A stretch of 64,000 nt of DNA from Flavobacterium beibuense F44-8 (GTDB taxonomy: Bacteria > Bacteroidota > Bacteroidia > Flavobacteriales > Flavobacteriaceae), in NCBI RefSeq assembly GCF_000769915.1, contig NZ_JRLV01000005.1, positions 62,001 through 126,000 on the forward strand, written 5' to 3'. How positions within the stretch are numbered: position 1 is the first letter of the stretch; every line of letters begins with the position of its first letter. This document shows, one piece after another, positions 23,941 through 32,760 of the stretch. The translations under genes were made by a program, and so were the position numbers. Under the pieces are notes generated by a model. The model had not been told where the DNA came from, searched no databases, and saw only the letters and a list, made by a program, of their open reading frames with translations.

Positions 23941-23972
23941 GAAAGCCGTATCGGGAACAGATACGGCTTTTC
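23941..23972 (-). terminator. Terminator downstream of homoserine dehydrogenase
   Basis: GCCGTATC (23945-23952) pairs with GATACGGC (23960-23967), 8 bp with a 7-base loop. It is followed on the minus strand by a T-rich run, 26 bp after the gene. Confidence 0.8.
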
Positions 23973-23997
23973 AACTAAACATAATCAGAACTACTAA

Positions 23998-25236
23998 TTA
24001 ATTAGCTTCGATTAAAGATTCATGAGCAAGAGTTTCTTTTTCTTTTTCAACATTTAATAAGATAAAAGACCTTTCGGCAGGATTACCGCTGTGCAGGGCT
24101 TTTACATTTTCAAGGGAAATATTCCCTGTTATGTATCCGGAATCATGATTTGCATATGACTCCTCAATAGTGTCAAAATATTCTTTTAAGCTTTCTGCCT
24201 CTTCCTTTTTGTGGCGAAGCAGTACCTTAAGCGCAACCTCATTGCTAAGCAATAGGTTTTCTTCCTGGTATATTTTTTTGTATTCGTAACGGTAATCGTA
24301 ACTTAATGCAGAGATGTCTGACAGCACAGCAGAGGCTGTAGGATGTGCACCTGCACCACGCCCCACAAAGAAATGAGTATCGGCAAAGCTGGTTTTGGTT
24401 AGCACTCCGTTAAATACATCGTCTACAGTAAACAGGCGATCATCGCTACCTACGAATTTAGGGATAACAAAAGCCGATAGAGTTCCCTGTGGTGTTTTAA
24501 ATGCCTGGGCAACCAGCTTAATTTTAAGTCCTTTTTCGCGGGCATATTTAAGCTCCAGTTTGCCTATGTTATCTATACCTATATTATATATGTCGTTAGG
24601 GTTGGCAATGTAACCAAATGAATGTGCTAATAATATTAGCAGTTTGTACTTGGCATCAAAGCCTCCAGTGTCAAGAATAGGGTTACTTTCTGCATAACCG
24701 TTATCCTGAGCCTGTTTAAGGGCAGCATCATACGAAAGGTTTTCTGCAAAAGTTTTGGTAAGTATATAGTTGGTAGAGCCGTTAACAATCCCCTCGATAG
24801 ATTCTAAAAGATCGTTGTCATAGTACTCTTCCAGATTTCTAATTATAGGCATACTGGCGCAGCAGGCAGCTTCATATAAAAGCGGCACGTTGTATTCACG
24901 CTGTAGTTCCAGGAGTTCGGTAAAATGTTCGGCAATCATCTTTTTGTTGGCAGATACCACTGCTTTCCCTTTTTTAAGAGCAGCCACTACAATTTCAAAA
25001 GCAGCATCGGCATCATCTATAAGTTCTACTACCACATTGATATCTTCGTCGTTAAGGATGTCGTTTTTGTCGTAAGTAAAGTTTTCTGCACCTATTTCAC
25101 GAGTTTTGTTTTTGTCCTTAACACAAATGTTCCTGATGTTTGCTTTCAGTCCCGGAGTTTTTTCCAATACTTCGTATAGTCCGTAACCTACACATCCAAA
25201 ACCGAATAATCCTATATTTAAATTTTTTCTTGACAT
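23998..25236 (-). CDS. hom: Homoserine dehydrogenase
   Basis: The 412-residue enzyme reduces aspartate semialdehyde to homoserine, the branch point to threonine and methionine. The nucleotide-binding GLFGFGCVGYGLYEVL is at the N-terminus. The catalytic region EAACCASMPIIRNLEE, then SIEGIVNGSTNYILT with the conserved GxVNGTxN-type motif, and GGFDAKYKLLILLAHSFG are family signatures. It follows the trans-sulfuration enzyme by 30 bp on the same strand and so falls under the same SAM-I riboswitch. No aspartokinase domain is fused; the C-terminal about 60 residues are weakly similar to ACT-type tails. Confidence 0.95.
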   Translation of the reverse strand: MSRKNLNIGLFGFGCVGYGLYEVLEKTPGLKANIRNICVKDKNKTREIGAENFTYDKNDILNDEDINVVVELIDDADAAFEIVVAALKKGKAVVSANKKMIAEHFTELLELQREYNVPLLYEAACCASMPIIRNLEEYYDNDLLESIEGIVNGSTNYILTKTFAENLSYDAALKQAQDNGYAESNPILDTGGFDAKYKLLILLAHSFGYIANPNDIYNIGIDNIGKLELKYAREKGLKIKLVAQAFKTPQGTLSAFVIPKFVGSDDRLFTVDDVFNGVLTKTSFADTHFFVGRGAGAHPTASAVLSDISALSYDYRYEYKKIYQEENLLLSNEVALKVLLRHKKEEAESLKEYFDTIEESYANHDSGYITGNISLENVKALHSGNPAERSFILLNVEKEKETLAHESLIEAN

Positions 25237-25266
25237 TTTGTATTTCTTCTTTTGTGAGATGTTTAA

Positions 25267-26445
25267 TTAAGCTGTTACGCTAGCTTTATCTGCATTAGCT
25301 TTAACAGCAGTGGCAATAGCCTGTTTTAAGTCGTCAATAAGATCATCAGCATCTTCAAGACCTACAGAAAGGCGTATAAGACTATCGGTTACACCAGAAC
25401 TGTATCTCTTTTCTGCCGGGATTGATTTGTGAGTCATTTCACATGGCAGGCAGCAAAGGCTCTTAATTCCTCCAAGACTTTCAGCCAGTTTAAACAGTTT
25501 AGTGCCCGATACTATTTGTGAAGCCAGTTCTTTATCATCAATCACAAGATCAAAAGCGATTACACCCCCAAAGTATTTTTGCTGACTTTTAGCAATCTCG
25601 TGGTTGTGGTGTGTTTTAAGGCCGGGGTAGTAAACATTTTTAATTAGTTTTTCTTCCTGTAAGAACTCAGCAATTTTCTGAGCATTTTCGGCATGTTGTT
25701 TTACTCTTAGAGTAAGCGTTTCAATACCACGGATTACTAGCCAGCTGTCGAATGGTCCTAAAATAGCGCCCGATGCGTTTTGTATGAATTTGATTTTCTC
25801 ACTTAGTTCCTGTGTAGAAGTTACCACAAGACCTGCAATTAGGTCACTGTGACCTGCAATGTATTTAGTTGCACTGTGAATAACGATGTCTGCACCAAGA
25901 TCGATAGGTTTTTGAGAAACCGGCGATGCAAAAGTGTTATCTACGCAAAGCAGTATATTGTTTTCTTTTGCTGTTTTTGCGATAGTGCGTATATCAGATA
26001 CTTTTAGGGTAGGGTTTGTAGGCGACTCAATCCATATAAGTTTTGTTTTATCGGTAACTGCATTGGCTACGTTTTGAGCGTTTGTAGAATCGACATAGTT
26101 AATTTTGATTCCGAATTTTTGGTACACGTGAGTGAAAAGTCGGAAAGCACCTCCGTAAATATCATCTACGGCAATAATTTCGTCTCCTGCCTCAAGAAGC
26201 TTCACTACCGAGTCGATAGCTGCCAGTCCGCTTGCAAAGGCAAAACCCGCATGACCGTTTTCAAGTGCTGCGATGCAGTCTTCAAGAACCTTACGTGTAG
26301 GGTTGTTACTGCGTGAATAGTCGTAACCTTTGTGAACGCCCGGTGCGTCTTGTACAAATGTTGATGTTTGGTAAATTGGGGTAGCGATTGATCCTGTTAG
26401 TTCGTCTACCGGAATGCTGTTAAGAATTAAAGTTTGCTCTCTCAT
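25267..26445 (-). CDS. PLP-dependent trans-sulfuration enzyme (cystathionine gamma-synthase/O-acylhomoserine sulfhydrylase type)
   Basis: The 392-residue enzyme belongs to the Cys/Met metabolism PLP family. It has YSRSNNPTRKVLE and FASGLAAIDSV. The PLP-lysine is in IHSATKYIAGHSDLIAG, and the C-terminal SLGGIKSLCCLPC and RLSVGLEDADDLIDDL blocks are intact. The sequence alone does not separate cystathionine gamma-synthase from O-acylhomoserine sulfhydrylase or cystathionine lyase. The context (upstream SAM-I riboswitch, downstream homoserine dehydrogenase) favours a methionine-biosynthetic step. ATG at 26445 is preferred; the frame is open from a TTG at 26472. Confidence 0.9.
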   Translation of the reverse strand: MREQTLILNSIPVDELTGSIATPIYQTSTFVQDAPGVHKGYDYSRSNNPTRKVLEDCIAALENGHAGFAFASGLAAIDSVVKLLEAGDEIIAVDDIYGGAFRLFTHVYQKFGIKINYVDSTNAQNVANAVTDKTKLIWIESPTNPTLKVSDIRTIAKTAKENNILLCVDNTFASPVSQKPIDLGADIVIHSATKYIAGHSDLIAGLVVTSTQELSEKIKFIQNASGAILGPFDSWLVIRGIETLTLRVKQHAENAQKIAEFLQEEKLIKNVYYPGLKTHHNHEIAKSQQKYFGGVIAFDLVIDDKELASQIVSGTKLFKLAESLGGIKSLCCLPCEMTHKSIPAEKRYSSGVTDSLIRLSVGLEDADDLIDDLKQAIATAVKANADKASVTA

Positions 26446-26529
26446 TTTTTTGCTGTTTAGAATATTTGACAATTTTTTAAATCCTGTTAAAAAAACATTC
26501 TAAACCAGTCTATCGGAAAGTGCATAAAC

Positions 26530-26562
26530 AAAAAATGCCTTTCCGATAAGTCAGAAAGGCAC
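26530..26562 (-). terminator. Riboswitch-controlled terminator
   Basis: On the minus strand GCCTTTC and GAAAGGC (26560-26554 and 26543-26537) form a 7-bp stem followed by ATTTTTT. The 10-base loop contains CTTATC, the same hexamer as the 5' strand of riboswitch stem P1, so it could pair with P1's 3' strand GATAAG and link ligand binding to termination. Confidence 0.85.
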
Positions 26563-26597
26563 ATAATATTATGAAATATTATCTACGTATTTCTAAA

Positions 26598-26703
26598 CTT
26601 ATCTTTCCACATTTACATGTGGTTGAATGTGGCACCTTATTCAAATTAATGAACAGGTTGCCAAGACGTCATAGGGTCAAATCCCTCGATCTTTCTGGAT
26701 AAG
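26598..26703 (-). ncRNA. SAM-I (S-box) riboswitch
   Basis: The minus strand reads CTTATCCAGAAAGATCGAGG, then a short stem GGGATTTGACCC, then TATGACGTCTTGGCAACCTG and AAGGTGCCA, closing with AAGATAAG. This is the SAM-I aptamer order: P1 CTTATC/GATAAG, kink-turn stem P2, the invariant GGCAACC core, and the P3/P4 segment. It lies upstream of a methionine trans-sulfuration enzyme and is followed by an intrinsic terminator, so high S-adenosylmethionine should stop transcription of that gene and of homoserine dehydrogenase. Confidence 0.93.
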
Positions 26704-26727
26704 AATTATTTTCTAAAGAACTTGCTG

Positions 26728-26760
26728 CAAATTTAAAGTACAATGATTTTAATTTCCAAA
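26728..26760 (-). promoter_or_regulatory. Promoter of the SAM-riboswitch operon
   Basis: Minus-strand TTTG (26760-26757), 21 bp, TAAATTTG (26735-26728) fits the Bacteroidetes -33/-7 pattern and is placed about 25 bp before the aptamer begins. Confidence 0.6.
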
Positions 26761-26822
26761 CAAAAATTAAAATATTTTTTATTTAACTGTAAATCAGTTT
26801 TTTAAAAACGGGTTTTTTGATT

Positions 26823-27683
26823 TTAATGAGCTTGGAATTGAGATAGTGTTATGAAAAAGATGGCAAAAAGTGCTAAAACGAGTCCGACATAATTAAGTTT
26901 TGACATTTTTTCTTTAAAAAATAAAATACCCACAAGGCTGCCCAGTACAATTACACCCATATTCATTCCGGCAAAAACTGTTGACGGATTTTCAGAAAAT
27001 GCCTTATGCGCTTTTAAATAAAAAAGAATATTACAAAAGTTGAAAATACCAACCAGTGCTCCAAAAGCCAAATTCATAAGGCTTAGTTTTTCTTTACTCA
27101 CAATCAGTTTAAAAAACACATACAACCATGCCACGGCTAAAGCTCCGCAAAACACTATAAAAAGCGATGTGGTGTAAGGCATGGTATTGTGCAGGGCTAT
27201 TTGTTTAAAAAGTATATCTACTATACCAAAGCCCAGTAAAACTATTGCAGGGTAAAACCACTTTGATGCGGTATTATTATCTTTTTTAGAGAGTATTAAG
27301 GCTATAGCGGGGAAACCTATAAGCAGCGCTATAATTTTATAAGTATTAAAACTCTCCTTGAAAATAAAGTAGGCTGCCAGTATTGGTATAAACAGCGACA
27401 GGCGTTGGGCAGCATCGGTTTTTACTATTCCCATGTGCTTAATAGATAGCGCCAAAAAAATAAATATAGAGGGAAGCAGTACCGCTAGCGGAATATAAAT
27501 ATGCCACGTGGCATTACTATCTACAGTACCCATATCGGGCTTAAAAAACTGATAGCATAACCCTACGGCAAACACATAGTTCCAGGCCACAATCTGGCTA
27601 ATGTTAACAGGGTAATTTTTTGCAGTTTTAAACAGTACACCAACGGTAACACTGCATATAATACTTAAAATGAGGTATAACAT
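26823..27683 (-). CDS. EamA/DMT-family transporter
   Basis: The 286-residue protein has about ten membrane helices in two homologous halves, as in the drug/metabolite transporter superfamily. The first half opens MLYLILSIICSVTVGVLFKT and the second resumes near residue 145 (ALLIGFPAIALILS precedes it). Candidate substrates of the family include amino acids and metabolites, not readable here. It is upstream of the riboswitch operon on the same strand, but the intervening 119 bp hold that operon's own promoter. Confidence 0.85.
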   Translation of the reverse strand: MLYLILSIICSVTVGVLFKTAKNYPVNISQIVAWNYVFAVGLCYQFFKPDMGTVDSNATWHIYIPLAVLLPSIFIFLALSIKHMGIVKTDAAQRLSLFIPILAAYFIFKESFNTYKIIALLIGFPAIALILSKKDNNTASKWFYPAIVLLGFGIVDILFKQIALHNTMPYTTSLFIVFCGALAVAWLYVFFKLIVSKEKLSLMNLAFGALVGIFNFCNILFYLKAHKAFSENPSTVFAGMNMGVIVLGSLVGILFFKEKMSKLNYVGLVLALFAIFFITLSQFQAH

Positions 27684-27739
27684 CTTTAAAAGAATTTGGG
27701 CAAAAATAATATCTTTTCAGTTTTTGCAGGCATCTTTTG

Positions 27740-27747
27740 TATATTTG
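27740..27747 (+). promoter_or_regulatory. Candidate -7 box of the S8 protease gene
   Basis: TATATTTG fits TAnnTTTG, 87 bp before the protease ATG; the nearest TTTTTG upstream (27721-27726) is only 13 bp away, so the -33 box is unclear. Confidence 0.35.
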
Positions 27748-27833
27748 ATTCCGCTATGAAATCGTATTAAGAATAAACCATAAATCCTTACAGGGCGTAT
27801 ATTCTGTAAAGAGTAAGGTTAAAAATTAAAAAA

Positions 27834-29441
27834 ATGAAAAAGCAGTTACTATTACTTTTACTTGTATTTACTGCAGTATGTAGCGCTCAGCAAGATGCCT
27901 GGGTGTATTTTACCGATAAACCGGATGCCGACTATTACTTTGAAAATCCGCTTGAAATGCTTTCCCAGCGTGCGTTAGACAGAAGAGCTGCACAGGGTAT
28001 TGAATTGGACGAACTGGATGTTCCTATTCATCAGGAATATATAGACGGAGTAACAACTGCTACCGGAATAACGGTAATGGCTAAGTCAAAATGGCTTAAT
28101 GCCCTGCATGTAAGAGGAGAGCTAAGTGATATAGCTGCACTAACAACACTGGAGTTTGTGTACAGTATTGAGTATGCCGATAAATCACTTAACAATCCGG
28201 GCAGGCCTGCAATAGCCTCAAGGCAGCAGGAGGTGAATAAAACACTGGATGTTCAGGCCGATTTTGATTATGGTATGAGTACTACCCAAATACAAATGCT
28301 TAACGGACACGTACTGCACCAGCAGGACTTTACTGGTGAGGGTATGATAATAGCCGTAATGGATTCGGGTTTTCCAGGTGTTAACACAGCACAACCGTTT
28401 CAAAACCTGTTGAATAACAACCGTATTTTAGGAGGTTATAATTTTGTTGCTGCAACAGATGATTTTTATACCGGTAATCAGCACGGTACCTTTGTACTTT
28501 CTACCATGGGAGGTTATGTTGAAGGGGCACTTGTAGGTACTGCACCCGATGCTTCTTACTATCTTTTTGTAACAGAAGATACCTCATCTGAAAATCCTGT
28601 GGAGGAATCCTACTGGGTAGAAGCAGCCGAAATGGCCGACAGCCTTGGAGCAGATGTAATTAATACCTCACTGGGGTATTATGATTTTGATAATCCCAAT
28701 TACGATTATACCTATGAAGACCTTAATGGTCAAACTGCATTTATAACACGTGGAGCTAATATTGCTTTTACACGCGGTATGATTTGTGTAACTTCAGCAG
28801 GGAATACGGGCAGTACCGAAAAACCTTATGTTGAGGTTCCTGCCGATGCGGCTAATGTACTTACCGTGGGTGCAGTTAATTATGAGGAGCAAAGAGGCAG
28901 TTTTAGTAGTATAGGACCAACGTTTGACGGAAGGTTAAAACCCGATGTTATGGCAATGGGGGTGGCTGCTATTTACTCTAAAACCGATGGTGAGATAAGT
29001 TTTGGTAACGGAACATCGTTTTCAAGTCCTATCACTGCAGGTTTAGTAGCCTGTTTATGGCAGGCATTGCCTGAGAAAACCAATACTGAGATTATGGATC
29101 TTATAAAGGGTTCGGCAGACAGGTTTAATAATCCTGATTATGACTACGGTTACGGGATACCTAATTTTGCTTTGGCATTAAACGAACTGTCTGTACAGGA
29201 ACTTTCTAAAAAAGATTTTGTAGTGTACCCTAACCCTGCAAAAGATGTATTTTATATAGCCCTTCCGGATGATGTTAATGAAGCTTCGGTTACGGTTTAT
29301 AACAGTTTAGGACAGGTTGTTTTAAAACAGGAAGTGGTTGCTAATCAGGCAATATCGTTACATGGTTTATCGTTTGGAGTATATAACTATGTGGTGTCAT
29401 CTTTCGATAAATCCAAAACCGGAAGGCTGATAAAGCAATAA
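27834..29441 (+). CDS. Subtilisin-like (S8) serine protease with type IX secretion sorting domain
   Basis: The 535-residue protein has a signal peptide (about 1-18), a propeptide-like region, and an S8 catalytic domain. The triad is D177 (in AVMDSGF), H217 (in NQHGTF) and S395 (in GTSFSSP); oxyanion N324 lies in SAGNTG. The last about 75 residues (YPNPAKDVFYIALP, then VYNSLGQVVLK, ending GRLIKQ) form a type A C-terminal sorting domain of the type IX secretion system. The enzyme is therefore exported and probably cell-surface-attached or released. All catalytic residues are present. Its substrate is unknown. Confidence 0.93.
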   Translation: MKKQLLLLLLVFTAVCSAQQDAWVYFTDKPDADYYFENPLEMLSQRALDRRAAQGIELDELDVPIHQEYIDGVTTATGITVMAKSKWLNALHVRGELSDIAALTTLEFVYSIEYADKSLNNPGRPAIASRQQEVNKTLDVQADFDYGMSTTQIQMLNGHVLHQQDFTGEGMIIAVMDSGFPGVNTAQPFQNLLNNNRILGGYNFVAATDDFYTGNQHGTFVLSTMGGYVEGALVGTAPDASYYLFVTEDTSSENPVEESYWVEAAEMADSLGADVINTSLGYYDFDNPNYDYTYEDLNGQTAFITRGANIAFTRGMICVTSAGNTGSTEKPYVEVPADAANVLTVGAVNYEEQRGSFSSIGPTFDGRLKPDVMAMGVAAIYSKTDGEISFGNGTSFSSPITAGLVACLWQALPEKTNTEIMDLIKGSADRFNNPDYDYGYGIPNFALALNELSVQELSKKDFVVYPNPAKDVFYIALPDDVNEASVTVYNSLGQVVLKQEVVANQAISLHGLSFGVYNYVVSSFDKSKTGRLIKQ

Positions 29442-29451
29442 ACCATTACTT

Positions 29452-30378
29452 ATGAGATACGCCTTACTATTCTTATATGCAATTTTATCAGTTTCCTGTC
29501 AAGAAGAAAAAACACTTCCTCCCCAAAATATGATTTTGGGTTCTTGGAGCTCGATAGATAATACAAACCAGTTTGCTAACAAAAGAGGTTTTGAATTTTT
29601 CCCTGATAGTATTTTTGAAGATAAATATGGTTTTTTTAGCGACAGATTCTATTATAGTGATAGTGTAAACGATCCATATAACAGGTATTTTCGTTATTTT
29701 GGCACTAAGTCTAAATATGCCTTATCAAAAGACAGTTTAAGGCTTTTTAATCCGGCAATTCAAAAATGGAGTTCGTATAAAGTAGAAAAACTCACTCCCG
29801 ATACACTTATAATAACTACAAATGTTAAAGATGAGAGAGGTGGAACTTTTATAAAAAAGACATATAAAACAGATACTATCCCTGATTTTGATGCAATTTA
29901 CTTTTACTCATCACCGTGTTATGGCTCCTGTCCTGTTGTTTCGCTACTTATTAAGAATAACGGAGATATTTTGTACATTGGTGGAGCTAATGTAAAAAAT
30001 AAAGGACTGTATCAGTCAAATATCGGTAAGGAAGCATTTAACCGCATTCAGGAAAAGTTTAAAAGGGCTGATTATATGAATTTGGAGGATGCTTATTCTG
30101 CTAAAGTAACAGATGTATCGTCGGTAGATATTTATTTTATTAAAGATAATAAGGTAGTAAAGACTATTGAGGATTATGGGGCTGATGGACCCAATGAATT
30201 AGTTTGGGCTTATTTTCCTTTAGAACTAATAGAACAGGAGCTTGACCTGAAAAAGCTTGAGATTCCAGATGATATTGCAAAAGAGTTTAATATAGATAAA
30301 GATTATAAAGATATAGTATTTTATGTAGGCGAAAGAATGGGATTTGATTTTTTAATCCGTTTGTCTGATAATATTTAG
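29452..30378 (+). CDS. DUF6438 lipoprotein, copy 1
   Basis: The 308-residue protein has a lipoprotein signal ending SVSCQEEK (Cys16). Residues 27-125 resemble a lipocalin-like/extracellular domain (ILGSWSSIDNTNQFANKRGF). The DUF6438 core starts near residue 150 with YFYSSPCYGSCPVVSLLIKN, including the CxxxC pair typical of the family. It starts 11 bp after the protease stop, so it is probably co-transcribed with it. A tandem paralogue follows. Function of DUF6438 is unknown. Confidence 0.85.
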   Translation: MRYALLFLYAILSVSCQEEKTLPPQNMILGSWSSIDNTNQFANKRGFEFFPDSIFEDKYGFFSDRFYYSDSVNDPYNRYFRYFGTKSKYALSKDSLRLFNPAIQKWSSYKVEKLTPDTLIITTNVKDERGGTFIKKTYKTDTIPDFDAIYFYSSPCYGSCPVVSLLIKNNGDILYIGGANVKNKGLYQSNIGKEAFNRIQEKFKRADYMNLEDAYSAKVTDVSSVDIYFIKDNKVVKTIEDYGADGPNELVWAYFPLELIEQELDLKKLEIPDDIAKEFNIDKDYKDIVFYVGERMGFDFLIRLSDNI

Positions 30379-30400
30379 CTTATTATATCAACTTTTCATT

Positions 30401-31336
30401 ATGAAAAACACTTTACTATTATTAATTGTAATGCTTTTTATTTCCTGTCAAAAAGAAAAAACACTTACACCCCAAAATATGATTTTGGGTACTTGGAGCT
30501 CGATAGATACTACAAACCAGTTTGCTAACAAAAGAGGTTTTGAGTTTTTTACTGACAGTATTTTTGAAGATAAATATGGCTTTCACAGTGAGAAGTGTCA
30601 TTTTATAAGTGCTGAAAATTCCAAATACGGGTCAAATGCATATTATATTTATTTTGGTACTGAGTCTAAATATACTTTATCAAACGACAGTTTGAGGCTT
30701 TTTAATCCCGCAACCAAAAAATGGAGTTTGTGTAAAGTAGAAAAACTTACTCCGGATACACTTAAAATAGCTCCAGATACTACACATAGGTACGGAGGGA
30801 CTTTTGTGAAAAAGGTATATGAAACAGATACTATTCCTGATTTTGATGCTGTTTTTTTATATTCATCGCCGTGTTTTGGTATAAGTCCTGTTGTTACGCT
30901 TCTTGTAAAAAATAATGGAGATGTGTTATTTAGCGGCAGGTACAGTGTAAAACATTTAGGACTAAATAAGTCAAAAATTAGTAAGGAAGGATTTAACCGT
31001 ACTCAGGAAAGGTTCAAAAGGGCAGATTACATGAACTTGGAGGAGTCTTATGCGCATAACGTAACAGATGGTATGCAGTGTGTTTGTATTTATTTTATAA
31101 AAAACAATAAAATAGTAAAGACTGTTAGGGATTGTGGAGCTCAGGGGCCTAATGAGTTAGTGTGGGCTTATCTCCCTTTAATAAGAATAGGACAGCTGCA
31201 TGATATGAAAGAGCTTGAGGTTTCTGCTGATATTGCAAAAAAGTTTAATATAGATACTAACAGTACAGATGTAATGATAAATATGGATGTAAGAGAGAAG
31301 TTCGATTTTTTAAGCCGTTTGTCTGAAAATTTGTAG
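30401..31336 (+). CDS. DUF6438 lipoprotein, copy 2 (lost CxxxC)
   Basis: The 311-residue tandem paralogue of the preceding gene has a lipoprotein signal ending FISCQKEK and the same two-domain layout. Long stretches are identical (LGTWSSIDTTNQFANKRGFE versus LGSWSSIDNTNQFANKRGFE). The metal- or disulphide-type pair CYGSC of copy 1 reads CFGIS here, so the second cysteine is gone; new cysteines occur elsewhere (for example QCVCIYF). It begins 23 bp after copy 1. Function is unknown. Confidence 0.83.
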   Translation: MKNTLLLLIVMLFISCQKEKTLTPQNMILGTWSSIDTTNQFANKRGFEFFTDSIFEDKYGFHSEKCHFISAENSKYGSNAYYIYFGTESKYTLSNDSLRLFNPATKKWSLCKVEKLTPDTLKIAPDTTHRYGGTFVKKVYETDTIPDFDAVFLYSSPCFGISPVVTLLVKNNGDVLFSGRYSVKHLGLNKSKISKEGFNRTQERFKRADYMNLEESYAHNVTDGMQCVCIYFIKNNKIVKTVRDCGAQGPNELVWAYLPLIRIGQLHDMKELEVSADIAKKFNIDTNSTDVMINMDVREKFDFLSRLSENL

Positions 31337-31366
31337 TTTTAAAGTTTAAAAAAATATTCATTTTAC

Positions 31367-32305
31367 ATGAACAGAATCACTGAATTATTTAATATAGAAT
31401 ACCCTGTAATACAGGCAGGAATGATTTGGGCCAGTGGTTATAAACTGGCAAGTGCAGTAAGTAATGCAGGAGGGCTTGGTCTTCTTGGAGCGGGGTCTAT
31501 GTACCCTGAAGTACTGCGCGAACACATACAAAAATGTAAAAAGGCAACAGATAAACCTTTTGGTGTTAATGTACCAATGCTATATCCAAATATCGAAGAG
31601 ATAATGAATATTATTGTGGATGAGGGGGTGAAAATCGTATTTACATCTGCCGGAAATCCTAAAACATGGACAGCATGGTTAAAGGAGCGTGGTATTATAG
31701 TGGTACACGTAGTAAGTAGCGTAAAGTTTGCCCTAAAGGCTCAGGAAGCAGGGGTAGATGCTGTTGTAGCCGAAGGTTTTGAAGCAGGCGGACACAACGG
31801 TAGGGAAGAGACCACTACATTTACGCTTATTCCTATGGTGAAGGAAAAATTACAAATTCCGCTTATCGCTGCAGGAGGTATTGCAACAGGTAGGGGTATG
31901 CTCGCCGCTATGGTTCTTGGTGCCGATGGCGTACAGGTGGGTAGTCGTTTTGCTGCCTCGGTTGAGTCATCGTCACATGATAACTTTAAACAGGCCATTG
32001 TGAATGCACAGGATGGCGATACACACCTTACCCTTAAGGAGCTTGCTCCGGTAAGGCTGATAAAAAACAAGTTTTTCCATGATGTGATGGATTTATATAC
32101 AAAAGCCCCTACGGTAGATGATCTTAAAACATTACTGGGCAGGGCACGTGCCAAGAAAGGTATGTTTGAAGGTGACCTTGAAGAGGGCGAACTTGAAATT
32201 GGGCAAATTGCCGGACTCATACATGAGGTAAAACCCGCAGCAACAATTTTAGAGGAAATTATAACCGATTTTAAAGAGGCAAAGCAGGAAGCTGTAAGTC
32301 TTTAA
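31367..32305 (+). CDS. Nitronate monooxygenase/FabK-like flavoprotein
   Basis: The 312-residue TIM-barrel flavoprotein matches the nitronate monooxygenase/2-nitropropane dioxygenase family, which includes FabK enoyl reductases. It has the N-terminal PVIQAGMIWASGYKLASAVS with the conserved AGMxW and NAGGLGLLGAGS. The flavin-phosphate-binding region is VVAEGFEAGGHNG with the catalytic-histidine-type GGHNG, then IAAGGIATGRGMLAAMVLGA and GVQVGSRF. Cytoplasmic. The exact substrate (nitronate or enoyl-ACP) cannot be fixed from sequence. Confidence 0.88.
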   Translation: MNRITELFNIEYPVIQAGMIWASGYKLASAVSNAGGLGLLGAGSMYPEVLREHIQKCKKATDKPFGVNVPMLYPNIEEIMNIIVDEGVKIVFTSAGNPKTWTAWLKERGIIVVHVVSSVKFALKAQEAGVDAVVAEGFEAGGHNGREETTTFTLIPMVKEKLQIPLIAAGGIATGRGMLAAMVLGADGVQVGSRFAASVESSSHDNFKQAIVNAQDGDTHLTLKELAPVRLIKNKFFHDVMDLYTKAPTVDDLKTLLGRARAKKGMFEGDLEEGELEIGQIAGLIHEVKPAATILEEIITDFKEAKQEAVSL

Positions 32306-32310
32306 ACATA

Positions 32311-32346
32311 AAAAAAGCCCGGCAGTTAGTGTCGGGCTTTTAATTT
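32311..32346. terminator. Bidirectional terminator
   Basis: AAGCCCG and CGGGCTT form the stem of a hairpin flanked by an A-run (left) and TTTTAATTTTTT (right). It overlaps the last codons of the minus-strand membrane gene. Confidence 0.75.
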
Positions 32347-32760
32347 TTTATAGGTTGTAATAAGCTGTAGCATAAAAAATACCTGTGCTATAACAAAAGC
32401 AGTTGTAGCCAGGAAAAAAGCTTTAAAAATCAAAGCCGTATTTTCAGCAGAAAAGTTAAGGTCTACATCGGTTTTATATAAAAATACTATTACTAGCGGA
32501 ATGCTGAGTAGTACATGGATTATGACCAATAGCCTGTTAAGCGGCCATTTTTTTATAAAAGCCCACAGATAAATTAATGCTGTGAATAGTAACCAGGGTG
32601 TTATGAAAAACGAAAGGAAAAAATGAGGAGGTAATATGGTTGTATTCCATCCCGGAATTAAACTCATAGCAAAATCAGCAGGGGTAATGGCCACCCATGC
32701 AAAAAACAGGCTAAATGCTACCAGAAATAAAATTAATGTGGTTGTAACTATTTTTCTCAT
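32326..32760 (-). CDS. Small membrane protein (four helices), unknown family
   Basis: The 144-residue protein has about four hydrophobic segments (starting MRKIVTTTLILFLVAFSLFF) and short polar loops. I do not recognise the family. Its start overlaps by 4 bp the stop of the gene before it (ATGA-type overlap, 32757-32760), so the two are translationally coupled and probably work together. Confidence 0.6.
   Translation of the reverse strand: MRKIVTTTLILFLVAFSLFFAWVAITPADFAMSLIPGWNTTILPPHFFLSFFITPWLLFTALIYLWAFIKKWPLNRLLVIIHVLLSIPLVIVFLYKTDVDLNFSAENTALIFKAFFLATTAFVIAQVFFMLQLITTYKKLKARH

Noticed and set aside
23783-23974. 63-codon minus-strand frame
   Set aside because: It runs through the homoserine dehydrogenase terminator hairpin and has no protein-like pattern.
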